Shown in pieces: positions 25,641 through 33,888 of a stretch of 33,888 nucleotides of DNA (its first letter is position 1; every line of letters starts with the position of its first letter). The DNA is from Methylorubrum zatmanii (GTDB taxonomy: Bacteria; Pseudomonadota; Alphaproteobacteria; Rhizobiales; Beijerinckiaceae): the NCBI RefSeq assembly GCF_014845115.1, contig NZ_NKUI01000096.1:1-33888 (forward strand). The letters are read 5' to 3'. Position numbers and translations under genes: made by a program. The notes under the pieces are model-generated. The model had not been told where the DNA came from and searched no databases. It saw only the letters and a list, made by a program, of their open reading frames with translations.

Positions 25641-26507
25641 TCAGGCGAAGGCGCGCAGGGAGGCGGGCAGGAACAGCCGGGTCTGGGCTTCGATGTCGGC
25701 ACGGATCTCGGCCTGTCCGGGACAGGGGGGGATGACCTCGATCGCCTCCTCGGTCAGCCGCCTCAGCCGGTCGAGGGCACCGCCCTTGCCGAGCAGGGCC
25801 GCCGCGTTCGGCCGTCCGAGGGTCGCGTCGCGGCCGGCGGGCTTACCGATCTCTTCCTGGCGGCAGGCCACGTCCCGCAGATCGTCGGCGACCTGATAGG
25901 CCTCACCGAGGCATTCGCCGAGCAGACGCCAAGGCAGCGGCGGCGCCCCCGCCGCAGCAGCCCCGGCGACGGTCGAGGCCGCGAACAGCGCCCCCGTCTT
26001 AGCTTGCTGGTACTCAGAGAGATCGACATAGGGCTCAGATTCCCAGGCCTGCCCCGCGACGATTCCCGAGGGCGAGCCGACCGCGCGGGCGACGAGCCCG
26101 ACCAGGGCGGCGAGCCGGGCGGGTGAGCGGGCAGCCCCCCGCGCCAGCGTTTCGAAGGCGGCGACGATCAGCGCGTCACCGGTCAGAACCGCCAGCGGCA
26201 CGCCGAAGGCCGCATGAACCGAGGGCTTCTGCCGCCGCATCGGCGCATCGTCGAAGCACGGCAGGTCGTCGTGGACGAGGGAGGCGCAGTGCAGAAGTTC
26301 GATCGCCGCCGCCGCCGCATCGGAGGCAGCCGGGTCGTCGTCTCCGCACGCCAAGGCGACCGCCAGGCAGAGCCGCGGCCGGATGCGATGGCCCCCGGGA
26401 AAGACGGCGTAACGGATTGCCTCGGCCAGGAGCGGCGGCGCGCCCGGAGCTTCCGCATGGGCGACCGCCACATCCAGGGCCGCCTCGATCCGCCTGCCGA
26501 CATCCAT
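25641..26507 (-). CDS. crtE: Geranylgeranyl diphosphate synthase
   Basis: Isoprenyl diphosphate synthase that makes geranylgeranyl diphosphate, used for carotenoids and for the phytyl tail of bacteriochlorophyll. The 288-residue product has the substrate-binding FPGGHRIRP, the first Asp-rich motif LVHDDLPCFDD (residues 78-87), KTGALF, and the second Asp-rich motif VADDLRD. The ATG at 26507 is chosen because GGAG lies upstream and the resulting MDVGRRIEAAL aligns with other CrtE starts; an in-frame ATG at 26525 would add six residues. It is first in the crtEF-bch-puf superoperon and diverges from crtD across a shared regulatory region. Confidence 0.95.
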   Translation of the reverse strand: MDVGRRIEAALDVAVAHAEAPGAPPLLAEAIRYAVFPGGHRIRPRLCLAVALACGDDDPAASDAAAAAIELLHCASLVHDDLPCFDDAPMRRQKPSVHAAFGVPLAVLTGDALIVAAFETLARGAARSPARLAALVGLVARAVGSPSGIVAGQAWESEPYVDLSEYQQAKTGALFAASTVAGAAAAGAPPLPWRLLGECLGEAYQVADDLRDVACRQEEIGKPAGRDATLGRPNAAALLGKGGALDRLRRLTEEAIEVIPPCPGQAEIRADIEAQTRLFLPASLRAFA

Positions 26508-26545
26508 GGCGCTCTCCAACGTCAAATCATGTTGTCTTGCTCATG

Positions 26546-26563
26546 TGTCAATTATGATTGACA
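26546..26563. promoter_or_regulatory. PpsR/CrtJ-like operator between crtE and crtD
   Basis: TGTCAATTATGATTGACA fits TGT-N12-ACA and is a perfect 7-bp dyad (TGTCAAT/ATTGACA) around TATG. Candidate -10 hexamers for both divergent genes lie inside it: CATAAT on the minus strand for crtE and TATGAT on the plus strand for crtD (each 5/6 to TATAAT). Matching -35 elements are poor, so the promoters may need an activator. One site could silence both directions. Confidence 0.85.
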
Positions 26564-26611
26564 CTGTTTGTGCTGCGGATCAACGACGATGCGGCAGAAA
26601 GCAGGCTGTGC

Positions 26612-28150
26612 GTGGCGGAGAAGCGGGTCATCGTCATCGGTGCCGGCATCGGCGGCCTCACGGCGGCCCTGAGCCTCGCCGCGTCCGGGATCGACGTGAC
26701 GGTGCTGGAACGCGCCGCGCAGGTCGGCGGCAAGATGCGCTCCCTGCCCGTCGACGGCGTGCCGGTGGAAGCGGGTCCCACCGTCTTCACCATGCGCTGG
26801 GTGTTCGACGAGGCGTTCGCCGAGGCCGGCACCACTCTCGACGCGGAATTGCGGCTTCGGCCAGCCTCCCTGCTCGCCCGCCACGCTTGGAGCGGGCGCG
26901 AGCGGCTCGATCTCTTCGCCGACATCGCCGCCTCCGCCGATGCCATCGGCGCCTTCGCCGGCGCCCGCGACGCGGAGGGCTACCGGCGCTTCTGCACCCG
27001 CGCGGCGGAGGTCTACCGCACCCTGGAGGGGCCGTTTATCCGCTCCGACCGGCCGAGCCCGGTCGATCTGGCCCAGCGCGTCGGCCTTTCGGGCCTCGGC
27101 AGCCTGTGGCGGATCCAGCCCTTCGCCACCCTGTGGTCGGCTTTGGGCGAGTATTTCCGCGATGCGCGCCTGCGCCAGCTCTTCGGGCGCTACGCCACCT
27201 ATTGCGGCGCCTCGCCCTTCGAGGCGCCCGCGACGCTGATGCTGGTGGCCCATGTCGAGCAGGCGGGCGTCTGGACCGTCGAGGGGGGCTTGAGCCACCT
27301 CGCCCGAGTCGTGGCCGGCCTCGCGGAACGGAGGGGCGCGCGTTTCCGCCTCGGCGCCGAGGTGACCCGCATCGTCACCGAGCGAGGCCGCGTCGCGGGC
27401 GTGGAACTGGCGGACGGCGAGCGCATCGCGGCCGATGCCGTGATCGCCAATGCCGATGTCGCCGCCCTCGGCAACGGCCTGCTCGGCCCCGACGCGGAGC
27501 CGGCCGGCGATTCCGTGCCGGCCCGCGCGCGCTCGCTGTCGGCTGTCACGTTCTGCCTCAGGGCGCGGGCGACGGGCTTCGGCCTCGCCCATCACAGCGT
27601 GTTCTTCTCCGCCGATTACCGGGCGGAGTTTTCCGCGATCCTGCGCGACCGCCGCCTGCCGACGGACCCCACCGTCTATGTCTGCGCCCAGGACCGGGAC
27701 GATGAGCGCGGCCACGCGCCGGCCGGGCCGGAACGCCTGCTTCTCCTCGTCAACGCCCCGGCGGACGGCGCGGAACGCCCCTTATCCCCTCAGGAGATCG
27801 CCGCATGCGAGACGACCCTTCTGCGCAAGCTCTCGGAATGCGGGCTGATTCTGGAGCCGGCCGGCCCGGCGACGATCACGCGGCCCCAGGATTTCGCGAT
27901 GCTGTTTCCGGGGACGGGCGGCGCCCTCTACGGCCGGGCCTCTCACGGCTGGACGGCGACGTTCAAGCGGCCGGGGGCGCGGACGCGGGTGCCGGGTCTC
28001 TACCTGGCGGGGGGCAGCGTGCATCCGGGGCCGGGCGTGCCGATGGCGGCGCAATCGGGCCGGCTTGCAGCGGCGGCACTGCGGGCGGACCTTGCTTCGA
28101 CGGCCCGGTCGCCCGGGGCGGCTATGTCTGGTGGTACGTCGATGCGGTGA
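26612..28150 (+). CDS. crtD: 1-hydroxycarotenoid 3,4-desaturase (methoxyneurosporene dehydrogenase)
   Basis: FAD-dependent carotenoid desaturase that introduces the C3,4 double bond after CrtC hydration. From the GTG at 26612 the product has 512 residues. It starts MAEKRVIVIGAGIGGLTAAL with the dinucleotide-binding GxGxxG at 10-15, then GPTVFTMRWVFDE, LARHAWSGRERLDLFAD, YCGASPFEAPATLMLVAHVE (typical of CrtD more than of phytoene desaturase CrtI) and a C-terminal flavin motif PGLYLAGGSVHPGPGVPMA. Upstream in-frame TTG (26558) and GTG (26570) lie in or next to the operator/-10 region and are unlikely starts. The last ~25 residues look dispensable and overlap sequence that encodes crtC in another frame. 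Diverges from crtE. Confidence 0.93.
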   Translation: MAEKRVIVIGAGIGGLTAALSLAASGIDVTVLERAAQVGGKMRSLPVDGVPVEAGPTVFTMRWVFDEAFAEAGTTLDAELRLRPASLLARHAWSGRERLDLFADIAASADAIGAFAGARDAEGYRRFCTRAAEVYRTLEGPFIRSDRPSPVDLAQRVGLSGLGSLWRIQPFATLWSALGEYFRDARLRQLFGRYATYCGASPFEAPATLMLVAHVEQAGVWTVEGGLSHLARVVAGLAERRGARFRLGAEVTRIVTERGRVAGVELADGERIAADAVIANADVAALGNGLLGPDAEPAGDSVPARARSLSAVTFCLRARATGFGLAHHSVFFSADYRAEFSAILRDRRLPTDPTVYVCAQDRDDERGHAPAGPERLLLLVNAPADGAERPLSPQEIAACETTLLRKLSECGLILEPAGPATITRPQDFAMLFPGTGGALYGRASHGWTATFKRPGARTRVPGLYLAGGSVHPGPGVPMAAQSGRLAAAALRADLASTARSPGAAMSGGTSMR

Positions 28151-29007
28151 GCGAGGACGGGCGGCAGGGCCTCACCGTCATCGCCTTCATCGGCAGCGTG
28201 TTCTCGCCCTACTATGCCTGGGACGCGCGGCGCGATCCCTTCGCCCACTGCGCCATCAACGTCGTGCTCTATGGCGAGCGCGCCAACCGTTTCGCCATGA
28301 CCGAGCGGGACGCCCGCTCCCTCTCCCGCGATGCCAGCCATTTCAGCCTCGGCCCCTCGTCCTTGGCATGGGACGGCAGCGTGCTCACCATCCGCCTCGA
28401 CGAGCGGGCCTCGCCGATCCCGCAGGCCGTGCGCGGCACGGTGCGGGTGCGGCCGCGGGCTTTCACGGCCCAGCCCTTCACCCTCGACGCCGATGGGTTG
28501 CATCGCTGGTGGCCGATGGCGCCGGATTGCGAGGTGGAGGCGGAGTTCAGCGCCCCGGCCCTGTCCTGGCGCGGCAGCGGCTATCACGACACCAATGACG
28601 GTGACGGCGCGCTGGAAGACGCGTTCTCCGACTGGACCTGGTGCCGGGCCCCGCTCAAGCGCGGCTCGGCGATCCTCTACGACGTGCGCCGCCGCGACGG
28701 CAGCGGTCAGAACCTGACCCTGCGTTTCGACGCCGACGGCTCGCGCCGGGAGATGCGTCCACCGCTTGCCGCTGCCTTGCCGCCGACACGCCTCTGGCGG
28801 ATGCCGCGCGCGACCCGCAGCGACGATGCCCGTGCCGGCGTGGTGCGCACCTTCGAGGACACACCGTTCTACGCCCGGTCGCTTCTCTCCGCCTCGTTCG
28901 ACGGGGAGGCGGTGCGGCCGGTCCACGAGAGCCTGTCCCTCGACCGCTTCCGCAACCCGCTGGTGCGGCTGATGCTGCCGTTCCGGATGCCCCGGCGGCT
29001 CGGCTGA
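28147..29007 (+). CDS. crtC: Hydroxyneurosporene synthase (carotenoid 1,2-hydratase)
   Basis: Adds water across the C1,2 double bond of acyclic carotenoids, the first step of the spirilloxanthin/spheroidene branch. From the GTG at 28147, which overlaps the crtD stop as GTGA, the product has 286 residues, close to the ~280 of Rhodobacter. Conserved segments include IAFIGSVFSPYYAWDARRDP, FSLGPSSLAWDG, WRGSGYHDTNDGDGALEDAF, FSDWTWCRAPLKRG and AILYDVRRRDG. Just upstream in the same frame (28096-28146) lies FDGPVARGGYVWWYVDA, which resembles the start of longer CrtC proteins, yet no ATG/GTG/TTG occurs in frame between 27840 and 28147. The real start may therefore lie further upstream or be non-standard. 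Confidence 0.9.
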   Translation: MSEDGRQGLTVIAFIGSVFSPYYAWDARRDPFAHCAINVVLYGERANRFAMTERDARSLSRDASHFSLGPSSLAWDGSVLTIRLDERASPIPQAVRGTVRVRPRAFTAQPFTLDADGLHRWWPMAPDCEVEAEFSAPALSWRGSGYHDTNDGDGALEDAFSDWTWCRAPLKRGSAILYDVRRRDGSGQNLTLRFDADGSRREMRPPLAAALPPTRLWRMPRATRSDDARAGVVRTFEDTPFYARSLLSASFDGEAVRPVHESLSLDRFRNPLVRLMLPFRMPRRLG

Positions 29008-29010
29008 GGC

Positions 29011-29631
29011 TCAGTTCGCCCGCGCCGCCGCCTCGTCCTTGCGCTCGTGGCGCAACAGCAGCGGTGTCTGGGCCAGGGCGAAGACGATGGTGAGCGGCAT
29101 GATGCCGAACACCTTGAAGCTCACCCAGAAATCTTCCGTCTGCGTCCGCCAGACGACCTCGTTGAGGGCGGCGAGCGCCAGGAAGAACAGCCCCCAGCGG
29201 AAGGTGAGCTTGCGCCAGCCCTCCTCGGTGAGGGCGAACATGCTGTCGAGCAGCACCGAGAGCAACGACTTGTTGAAGACGAGCCCCCCGAGCAGGACGA
29301 GGCCGAACAGCGAGTTCACGATGGTCGGCTTCATCATGATGAAGGTCTTGTCCTGCAAGGCCAGCGTCAGCCCGCCGAAGACGAGGACGACGGCGCCGGA
29401 GACGAGCGGCATGATCGGCAACCGCCGCAGCAGGGCGAAGTGCACGGCGAGCGCGATCATGGTGGCGACGATGAAGACGCCGGTGGCGACGAAGAGCTTG
29501 CTCTCCGCCGGTACGCCGAGGCGCTCGGCATAGGCATTGCCGAGGAAGAAAACCACGAGCGGTCCCATCTCCAGCGCCAGCTTGAGGAGCGGCGGCAATT
29601 GCCGGCGCGGCGGAATGCTCTCGACCTTCAT
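29011..29631 (-). CDS. yciB: Inner-membrane septation protein YciB (IspZ family)
   Basis: Polytopic inner-membrane protein of the YciB/IspZ family, linked to cell-envelope synthesis and septation. The 206-residue product has five to six hydrophobic segments. Family landmarks are [20 protein letters not shown] near the N-terminus, [22 protein letters not shown] and the C-terminal [19 protein letters not shown]. The ATG at 29631 gives the family's usual start; the frame upstream overlaps ftsY and is not coding. It ends 3 bp from the crtC stop (convergent) and follows ftsY on the same strand with 46 bp between, an order common in Rhizobiales. Confidence 0.95.
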   Translation of the reverse strand: MKVESIPPRRQLPPLLKLALEMGPLVVFFLGNAYAERLGVPAESKLFVATGVFIVATMIALAVHFALLRRLPIMPLVSGAVVLVFGGLTLALQDKTFIMMKPTIVNSLFGLVLLGGLVFNKSLLSVLLDSMFALTEEGWRKLTFRWGLFFLALAALNEVVWRTQTEDFWVSFKVFGIMPLTIVFALAQTPLLLRHERKDEAAARAN

Positions 29632-29677
29632 GATGCTGTTCTCACGATGCTTCGAGGTTTCTGCGGCAGGCAAAAGG

Positions 29678-31090
29678 CTAGGCCTTGGGAAGACCGGTGA
29701 TCGCGCGGGCAAAGTCCCGCGCGGCGAAAGGCTCCAGATCCTCCACGCCCTCGCCGACCCCGATGAAGTGCACGGGCAGGCCGAATTTCGCGGCAAGCGC
29801 CACCAGGATACCGCCCCGCGCCGTTCCGTCGAGCTTCGTCATCACGAGACCCGAGACCGGCGCGGCCTGCGAGAACAGTTCGACCTGGCTCAGCGCGTTC
29901 TGCCCCACGGTCGCGTCGAGCACCAGCAGGGTGGCGTGCGGCGCCTCCGGATCGAGCTTGCGGATCACCCGCACGATCTTCTCCAGCTCCGCCATCAGGC
30001 CGGCCTTGTTCTGGAGGCGGCCGGCGGTGTCGATCAGCAGCACGTCGGTGCCGTTCTCCCGCGCCTCCTTGAAGGCGTCGAAGGCGAGGCCGGCGGCGTC
30101 CGACCCCTGCGCCCGGCTGATGACCGGCGTGCCCGTGCGCTCGCCCCAGACCCGCAGCTGCTCGATCGCCGCCGCGCGGAACGTGTCCCCGGCGGCGAGC
30201 ATCACGCTGCGGCCCTCCGCCTTGAACTTCAGGGAGAGCTTGCCGATGGTCGTGGTCTTGCCGGCGCCGTTCACGCCGACCGTGAGGATGACGTAGGGCT
30301 TCTTGGCCGAATCGATCGTGATCGGCAGCGCCACCGGCTCGAGCGCCCGCTCGATCTCGGTGGCGAGAATGGCACGGACCTCGTCGGGGGAGATTCCCTT
30401 CTCGTAGCGGCCCTTGCCGACGGCTTCCGACATCCGCATCGCCGTTTCCACGCCGAAATCGGCCTGGATCAGCGCATCCTCCAGATCCTCCAGGGTGGTG
30501 GCGTCGAGCTTGCGCTTGGTGAACAGGCCGGTCACCCGGTCCGACAGGGCGGACGAGGTGCGCCGCATGCCGGAGGTGAGCCGCGACCACCAGCCCCGCT
30601 TCTCCGCGCCCTCGTCGACGGTGGCGAGCGCGTCGCTGGCGAGCGCCGCCGCCGAATCGACCGGCTGGATGTCGGCTTCCGCCGGCGGCGGCGCCTCGGC
30701 GGCCGGCGCCGCTTCCTCCGCCTCGCCGCCGGTCAGCCGCGACCACCAATCCCGCTTCTTCGGCGATTCGGTGGAAGCCTCATCGCCGCCGGGCCTCTCC
30801 TCCGGCTGCGGCGCCTCTCCCGATGGCGGCTGCGGCTCGGGCTGAAGGTCGGCGCCCTCCAGCTCATCGGGGATGCGATTCTTGTCGGGATCGTCGAGAG
30901 CCGGCTCGCTGACCGGCGGCGGCACATGGCTGACATCGTCCGCTGCCGTCGCGAAGTCCGGCTGGCCCTCCGATTCGGAGGCTGGCGAGGTCGGCTCCGG
31001 CGTCACCGCCTCCTCGGCAGGCTTGGCATCGGGAGCGCTCTTTCGCCCGAACAGGCGTCCGAACCAGCCGGGCTTCTCGTCGTCGCTCAT
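29678..31090 (-). CDS. ftsY: Signal recognition particle receptor FtsY
   Basis: Membrane-associated GTPase that docks ribosome-SRP complexes at the Sec translocon. The 470-residue product has a long acidic Pro-rich A region (residues 1-165), an N domain (about 175-262) and a G domain with [10 protein letters not shown] (272-281), [30 protein letters not shown] and the specificity motif [12 protein letters not shown]. Three related aromatic-basic stretches occur in the A region: [12 protein letters not shown] at 6-17, [11 protein letters not shown] at 112-122 and [11 protein letters not shown] at 164-174; the last sits at the usual A/N-boundary lipid-binding site. The ATG at 31090 follows AAGGGTCAAGG. 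It diverges from the rluA-type gene across 56 bp. Confidence 0.97.
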   Translation of the reverse strand: MSDDEKPGWFGRLFGRKSAPDAKPAEEAVTPEPTSPASESEGQPDFATAADDVSHVPPPVSEPALDDPDKNRIPDELEGADLQPEPQPPSGEAPQPEERPGGDEASTESPKKRDWWSRLTGGEAEEAAPAAEAPPPAEADIQPVDSAAALASDALATVDEGAEKRGWWSRLTSGMRRTSSALSDRVTGLFTKRKLDATTLEDLEDALIQADFGVETAMRMSEAVGKGRYEKGISPDEVRAILATEIERALEPVALPITIDSAKKPYVILTVGVNGAGKTTTIGKLSLKFKAEGRSVMLAAGDTFRAAAIEQLRVWGERTGTPVISRAQGSDAAGLAFDAFKEARENGTDVLLIDTAGRLQNKAGLMAELEKIVRVIRKLDPEAPHATLLVLDATVGQNALSQVELFSQAAPVSGLVMTKLDGTARGGILVALAAKFGLPVHFIGVGEGVEDLEPFAARDFARAITGLPKA

Positions 31091-31146
31091 CCTTGACCCT
31101 TGCCTCAACCTTGCTCGCGACGATCCGGCGCTCTAGCCCGAAGGAC

Positions 31147-31863
31147 ATGAGCCCGCCTGATACCGCACCGAAACGCACCGTCGACCCGGAGATAGGTCTT
31201 TCCCTGCTCTACCGCGATGCCCTGATGCTCGTCATCGACAAGCCGGCGGGTCTGCCGGTGCATCCGGGGCCGAAAGGTGGGCCGACGCTGACCGATCATC
31301 TCGACTCGCTCCGCTTCGGCCTGCCCCGCCGCCCGGAGGCGGCGCATCGCCTCGACCGGGATACCTCCGGCTGCCTCGTGCTCGGCCGGCACGCCAAGGC
31401 GCTGGCACGCCTGAACCGGCTGTTCGCCGACAGCAAGGTCGACAAAAGCTACTGGGCCCTGGTCGAGGGCGGCCCGTCCGAGACCGAGGGGCGCATCGAT
31501 CTCCCCCTCGCCCGCCGCTCCGACGATCCGCGCAGCTGGTGGATGAAGACGGACCCGGCCGGTGCTCCCTCGCTGACGCTCTACCGGGTGCTCGGCCGGA
31601 CCGAGGGCCTGTCCTGGCTCGAATTGAAGCCGGTGACGGGGCGCACGCACCAGCTGCGCGTCCATTGCGCCGCCATGGGCTGGCCGATCCGCGGCGACGC
31701 GATCTACGGCCAGGCGGACCGGCAGGGGCCGGGGCTCCAGCTCCATGCCCGAAGCCTGAGCCTGCCGCTCTACCCGAAGCGGGATGCCATCGCCGTGGAG
31801 GCACCGGCGCCCGCGCATATGCAAGCCGGTTTGGTGGCCTGCGGAATGAGAGCGGATCCGTAG
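31147..31863 (+). CDS. RluA-family RNA pseudouridine synthase
   Basis: Isomerises uridines in rRNA or tRNA. The 238-residue product has no S4 domain, so it resembles the short RluA/TruC-type members. Landmarks: LMLVIDKPAGLPVHPGP (motif I), AHRLDRDTSGCLVLGRH with the catalytic Asp of HRLDRDTSG (motif II), KSYWALVEG, and LELKPVTGRTHQLRVHCAAMG with GDAIYG (motif III). The ATG at 31147 has GAAGG close upstream; an in-frame TTG at 31093 would extend through the ftsY promoter region and is less likely. The exact target nucleotide cannot be told. Confidence 0.92.
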   Translation: MSPPDTAPKRTVDPEIGLSLLYRDALMLVIDKPAGLPVHPGPKGGPTLTDHLDSLRFGLPRRPEAAHRLDRDTSGCLVLGRHAKALARLNRLFADSKVDKSYWALVEGGPSETEGRIDLPLARRSDDPRSWWMKTDPAGAPSLTLYRVLGRTEGLSWLELKPVTGRTHQLRVHCAAMGWPIRGDAIYGQADRQGPGLQLHARSLSLPLYPKRDAIAVEAPAPAHMQAGLVACGMRADP

Positions 31864-31874
31864 CCCCCGCCCCC

Positions 31875-33107
31875 TCACGCTGCGAGCAGGGCCTGCCCGT
31901 CATGCCCGGTAATGGCGACCTCGCGGATCTCCCCCGCCGGAACCGGTTCGGAGAAGCGCACCAGCGAGAAAGCCTCCGTGCGGCCGGTATCGCCGCGCTC
32001 GGTCAGGACGCGGCGGCGGGCGCCGACTTCGCCGTCCAGGTGCCGGGTGAGCGCCGCCGTGCCGGCCTCGCGCAGGCGGGCGGCGCGCTCGCGGACGATG
32101 TCGCCCGGTACGGCGGGCATCCGGGCGGCCGGAGTGCCGGGGCGCGGTGAATAGGGGAAGACGTGCAGATGCGTCAGCCCGCATTCGGCCACGAGGTCGA
32201 GGGAGCGGGCGAATTGCGCCTCCGTCTCGGTAGGAAAGCCGGCGATCAGGTCGGCGCCGAAGACGAGGCCGGGGCGCAGATCGCGCAGGGTCCGGCAGAT
32301 GCGGATGGCGTCGGCGCGGGAATGGCGGCGCTTCATCCGCTTGAGGATCAGGTCGTCCCCCGCTTGAAGCGACAGATGGACATGCGGCATCAGCCGCGGC
32401 TCCTCGGCGAAGGCCGCGATCAACGCCGCATCCGCTTCGACGGAATCGATGGAGGAAAGGCGCAGCCGCGCGAGGTCCGGCACCTCGCCGAGAATCGTCC
32501 GAACCAAGCGCCCGAGCGTCAGTTCGGCATCGAGGTCGCGGCCATAGGCGGTGAGATCGACTCCGGTCAGCACCACCTCACGGCCGCCATGCTCGACGAT
32601 GCGGCGCACCTGCGCCACCGCGTCGGCCACCGGCACCGAGCGGGAGTTTCCGCGCCCGAACGGGATCACACAGAAGGTGCAGCGGTGGTCGCAGCCGTTC
32701 TGCACCGGCACGAAGGCGCGGGTATGCCCGCTCATGCCGGCGATGCGGGTCGGCTCGGCCGCGCGGACCGCCATGATGTCGGCGGCCTCGGGGACCGAAG
32801 CACCGCGCCAGCTCTCGGGCTTGAGCTTCACGGCATTGCCGACGAGTCGCGCCACCTCCGGCATCGCCGCATAGGCGCCGCGCTCGACTTCGGCACCGCA
32901 GCCCGTCACGACGATCTCGGCACCGGGCCGCTCGCGGGCGAGCCGGCGGATCGCCTTGCGGGCCTGCCGCCCGGCCTCGGCGGTGACCGCGCAGGTGTTG
33001 ACGACGACGAGGTCGCGCTCCCTCGCATCGGCCTCGGCATGCCCGCGCAGCACCTCCGACTCGACCGTATTGAGCCGGCAGCCGAAGGTGAGCGTCTCGA
33101 CGCTCAT
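31875..33107 (-). CDS. mtaB: tRNA t6A37 methylthiotransferase MtaB
   Basis: Radical-SAM enzyme that converts t6A37 to ms2t6A37 in ANN-decoding tRNAs. The 410-residue product has the N-terminal methylthiotransferase domain with three cluster-ligand cysteines (Cys10 in TFGCRLN, Cys39 in [11 protein letters not shown], Cys70 in TGCGAE). The radical-SAM motif CDHRCTFC (Cys139, Cys143, Cys146) is followed by [22 protein letters not shown] and a C-terminal TRAM-like part. The FGCRLN start is the MtaB rather than MiaB pattern. The ATG at 33107 overlaps the dapF stop (ATGA), so the two are co-translated. Confidence 0.94.
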   Translation of the reverse strand: MSVETLTFGCRLNTVESEVLRGHAEADARERDLVVVNTCAVTAEAGRQARKAIRRLARERPGAEIVVTGCGAEVERGAYAAMPEVARLVGNAVKLKPESWRGASVPEAADIMAVRAAEPTRIAGMSGHTRAFVPVQNGCDHRCTFCVIPFGRGNSRSVPVADAVAQVRRIVEHGGREVVLTGVDLTAYGRDLDAELTLGRLVRTILGEVPDLARLRLSSIDSVEADAALIAAFAEEPRLMPHVHLSLQAGDDLILKRMKRRHSRADAIRICRTLRDLRPGLVFGADLIAGFPTETEAQFARSLDLVAECGLTHLHVFPYSPRPGTPAARMPAVPGDIVRERAARLREAGTAALTRHLDGEVGARRRVLTERGDTGRTEAFSLVRFSEPVPAGEIREVAITGHDGQALLAA

Positions 33108-33888
33108 CCCGCGATCCCGGCGAAGAGTTCGGGCGCGAAGCTGCCTTCCCCTTCGAGGAAGACCGGCCCGGTCATCAGCACATGGTCGTCGGCCCGCCAC
33201 TCGATGGCGAGTTCCCCGCCCGGCAGAGCGATGCGGGCGGACCGGCCGATCAGGCGCAGGCGCGAGGCCGCCACCGCCGTGGCGCAGGCGGCCGTGCCGC
33301 AGGCGAGCGTCAACCCGGCTCCGCGCTCCCACACCCGCAGCTTGATGGTGTCCCGCCCCGTCACCTGGGCGATGGAGATGTTGGCCCGCTCCGGGAAGAT
33401 CGGATGGGCTTCGAGCAGCGGACCGATGCGACCGAGGTCATACGTGTCGGGATCACGCTCCACGAAGAAGATCGCGTGCGGATTGCCCATGCTGACGGCG
33501 GCCGGCGAATGCAGGATCGGGTCGTCGATGGGTCCGACCTGCAACTCGATGCGGCGGGTATCGGGGAATGGCTCGGCGAGGGGGATCTCGTCCCAGCGCA
33601 GACGCGGCTGACCCATATCGACGGTGAAGGAACGGTCGGTGATGCGCTTCACCGCCACCAGCCCGGCCTTGGTCTCCAGCGTGAGGGTGCCGTTCTCGGA
33701 GGGCCGCGCCATGGCCGGATCGTCGAGCAGGGCATAACCGACGCAGCGGGTGCCGTTGCCGCAGGCGCCCGATTCCGAGCCGTCGGTGTTGTAGATGCGC
33801 ATGAAGGCATCGGTGCCGGGGCTCACGGGATCGTGCACGACCATCAGCTGGTCGAAGCGCGAATGCACGTCGGCGGCGATGGCGCGGG
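33104..33888 (-). CDS. dapF: Diaminopimelate epimerase, 5' end outside window
   Basis: Interconverts LL- and meso-diaminopimelate for lysine and peptidoglycan synthesis. The gene runs off the window end: the frame is open through 33888 and reads [16 protein letters not shown], which is internal sequence in this family. The two catalytic cysteines are present (counting from the Met codon whose first base is 33868): Cys36 in [11 protein letters not shown] and Cys190 in [34 protein letters not shown] and WERGAGLT are typical. The C-terminal end overlaps mtaB by 4 bp, a frequent dapF-mtaB-ftsY neighbourhood in Rhizobiales. Confidence 0.96.
   Translation of the reverse strand, partial: RAIAADVHSRFDQLMVVHDPVSPGTDAFMRIYNTDGSESGACGNGTRCVGYALLDDPAMARPSENGTLTLETKAGLVAVKRITDRSFTVDMGQPRLRWDEIPLAEPFPDTRRIELQVGPIDDPILHSPAAVSMGNPHAIFFVERDPDTYDLGRIGPLLEAHPIFPERANISIAQVTGRDTIKLRVWERGAGLTLACGTAACATAVAASRLRLIGRSARIALPGGELAIEWRADDHVLMTGPVFLEGEGSFAPELFAGIAG

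Noticed and set aside
26558..26611. Earlier TTG or GTG starts for crtD
   Set aside because: TTG 26558 lies inside the operator/-10 dyad and GTG 26570 is only about 12 bp past the candidate -10; the GTG at 26612 gives the family N-terminus.
28105..28125. Possible -1 slippery heptamer (CCCGGGG) in the crtD/crtC overlap
   Set aside because: The run is not aligned as X-XXY-YYZ in the crtD frame, so standard -1 slippage is not supported; the frameshift idea remains only a general possibility.
1..33888. tRNA or rRNA genes, CRISPR arrays, transposases, integrases, attachment sites
   Set aside because: None recognised: no cloverleaf-like tRNA, no regularly spaced repeats and no transposase motifs among the coding regions.

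Overview
This is high-GC alphaproteobacterial DNA, and the gene content points to a pigmented facultative methylotroph of the Methylobacterium/Methylorubrum type. It combines an aerobic-anoxygenic photosynthesis cluster (reaction centre with tetraheme PufC, no PufX), a MOFRL-type glycerate 2-kinase of the serine-cycle kind, and typical Rhizobiales housekeeping genes (GapR/DUF2312, DUF1244, Omp25-like barrel, zinc-free L36). The genus is inferred from gene content, not from a database match.

Layout. (1) 1-3253, plus strand: an L,D-transpeptidase cut by the window edge and a DUF882/M15-type peptidase, both acting on the cell wall. (2) 3423-5049, minus: N-formylglutamate amidohydrolase, DUF1244 and gapR. 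(3) 5244-9947: glycerate kinase, a DUF1036 protein, an Omp25-like outer-membrane protein (minus) and pyruvate kinase, i.e. central C3 metabolism around an abundant envelope protein. (4) 9919-11764, minus: a membrane-anchored alpha/beta hydrolase, a TPR protein and rpmJ. (5) 11971-15119, minus: a PrtD/PrtE-like type I secretion ABC transporter and adaptor with no visible substrate. (6) 15427-26507, minus: the photosynthesis superoperon in transcription order crtE-crtF-bchC-bchX-bchY-bchZ-pufQ-pufB-pufA-pufL-pufM-pufC, ending in a strong intrinsic terminator. crtD-crtC run divergently (26612-29007). (7) 29011-33888: yciB, ftsY, an RluA-type pseudouridine synthase, mtaB and dapF (cut by the window edge).

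How the genes work together. CrtE supplies geranylgeranyl diphosphate for both carotenoids and the bacteriochlorophyll tail. CrtC, CrtD and CrtF are the late spirilloxanthin/spheroidene-type steps. BchXYZ reduce chlorophyllide a and BchC oxidises the 3-hydroxyethyl group. PufBA form LH1, PufLM the reaction-centre core, and PufC feeds electrons to it. Two sites match the PpsR/CrtJ consensus TGT-N12-ACA: a perfect dyad between crtE and crtD, and upstream of bchC an exact site plus a one-mismatch site 8 bp apart, overlaid on a sigma70-like promoter. This implies redox/light repression. The genes for early bacteriochlorophyll steps, crtI/crtB and ppsR are not in the window.

I did not find a clearly unprecedented system. 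The most interesting points are the crtD/crtC overlap, where conserved CrtC residues are encoded upstream of any ordinary start codon; the paired PpsR-like operator; a divergent pufQ; an unusual pufL-pufM gap with a hairpin; and three copies of a Trp-rich membrane-targeting-like motif in FtsY.
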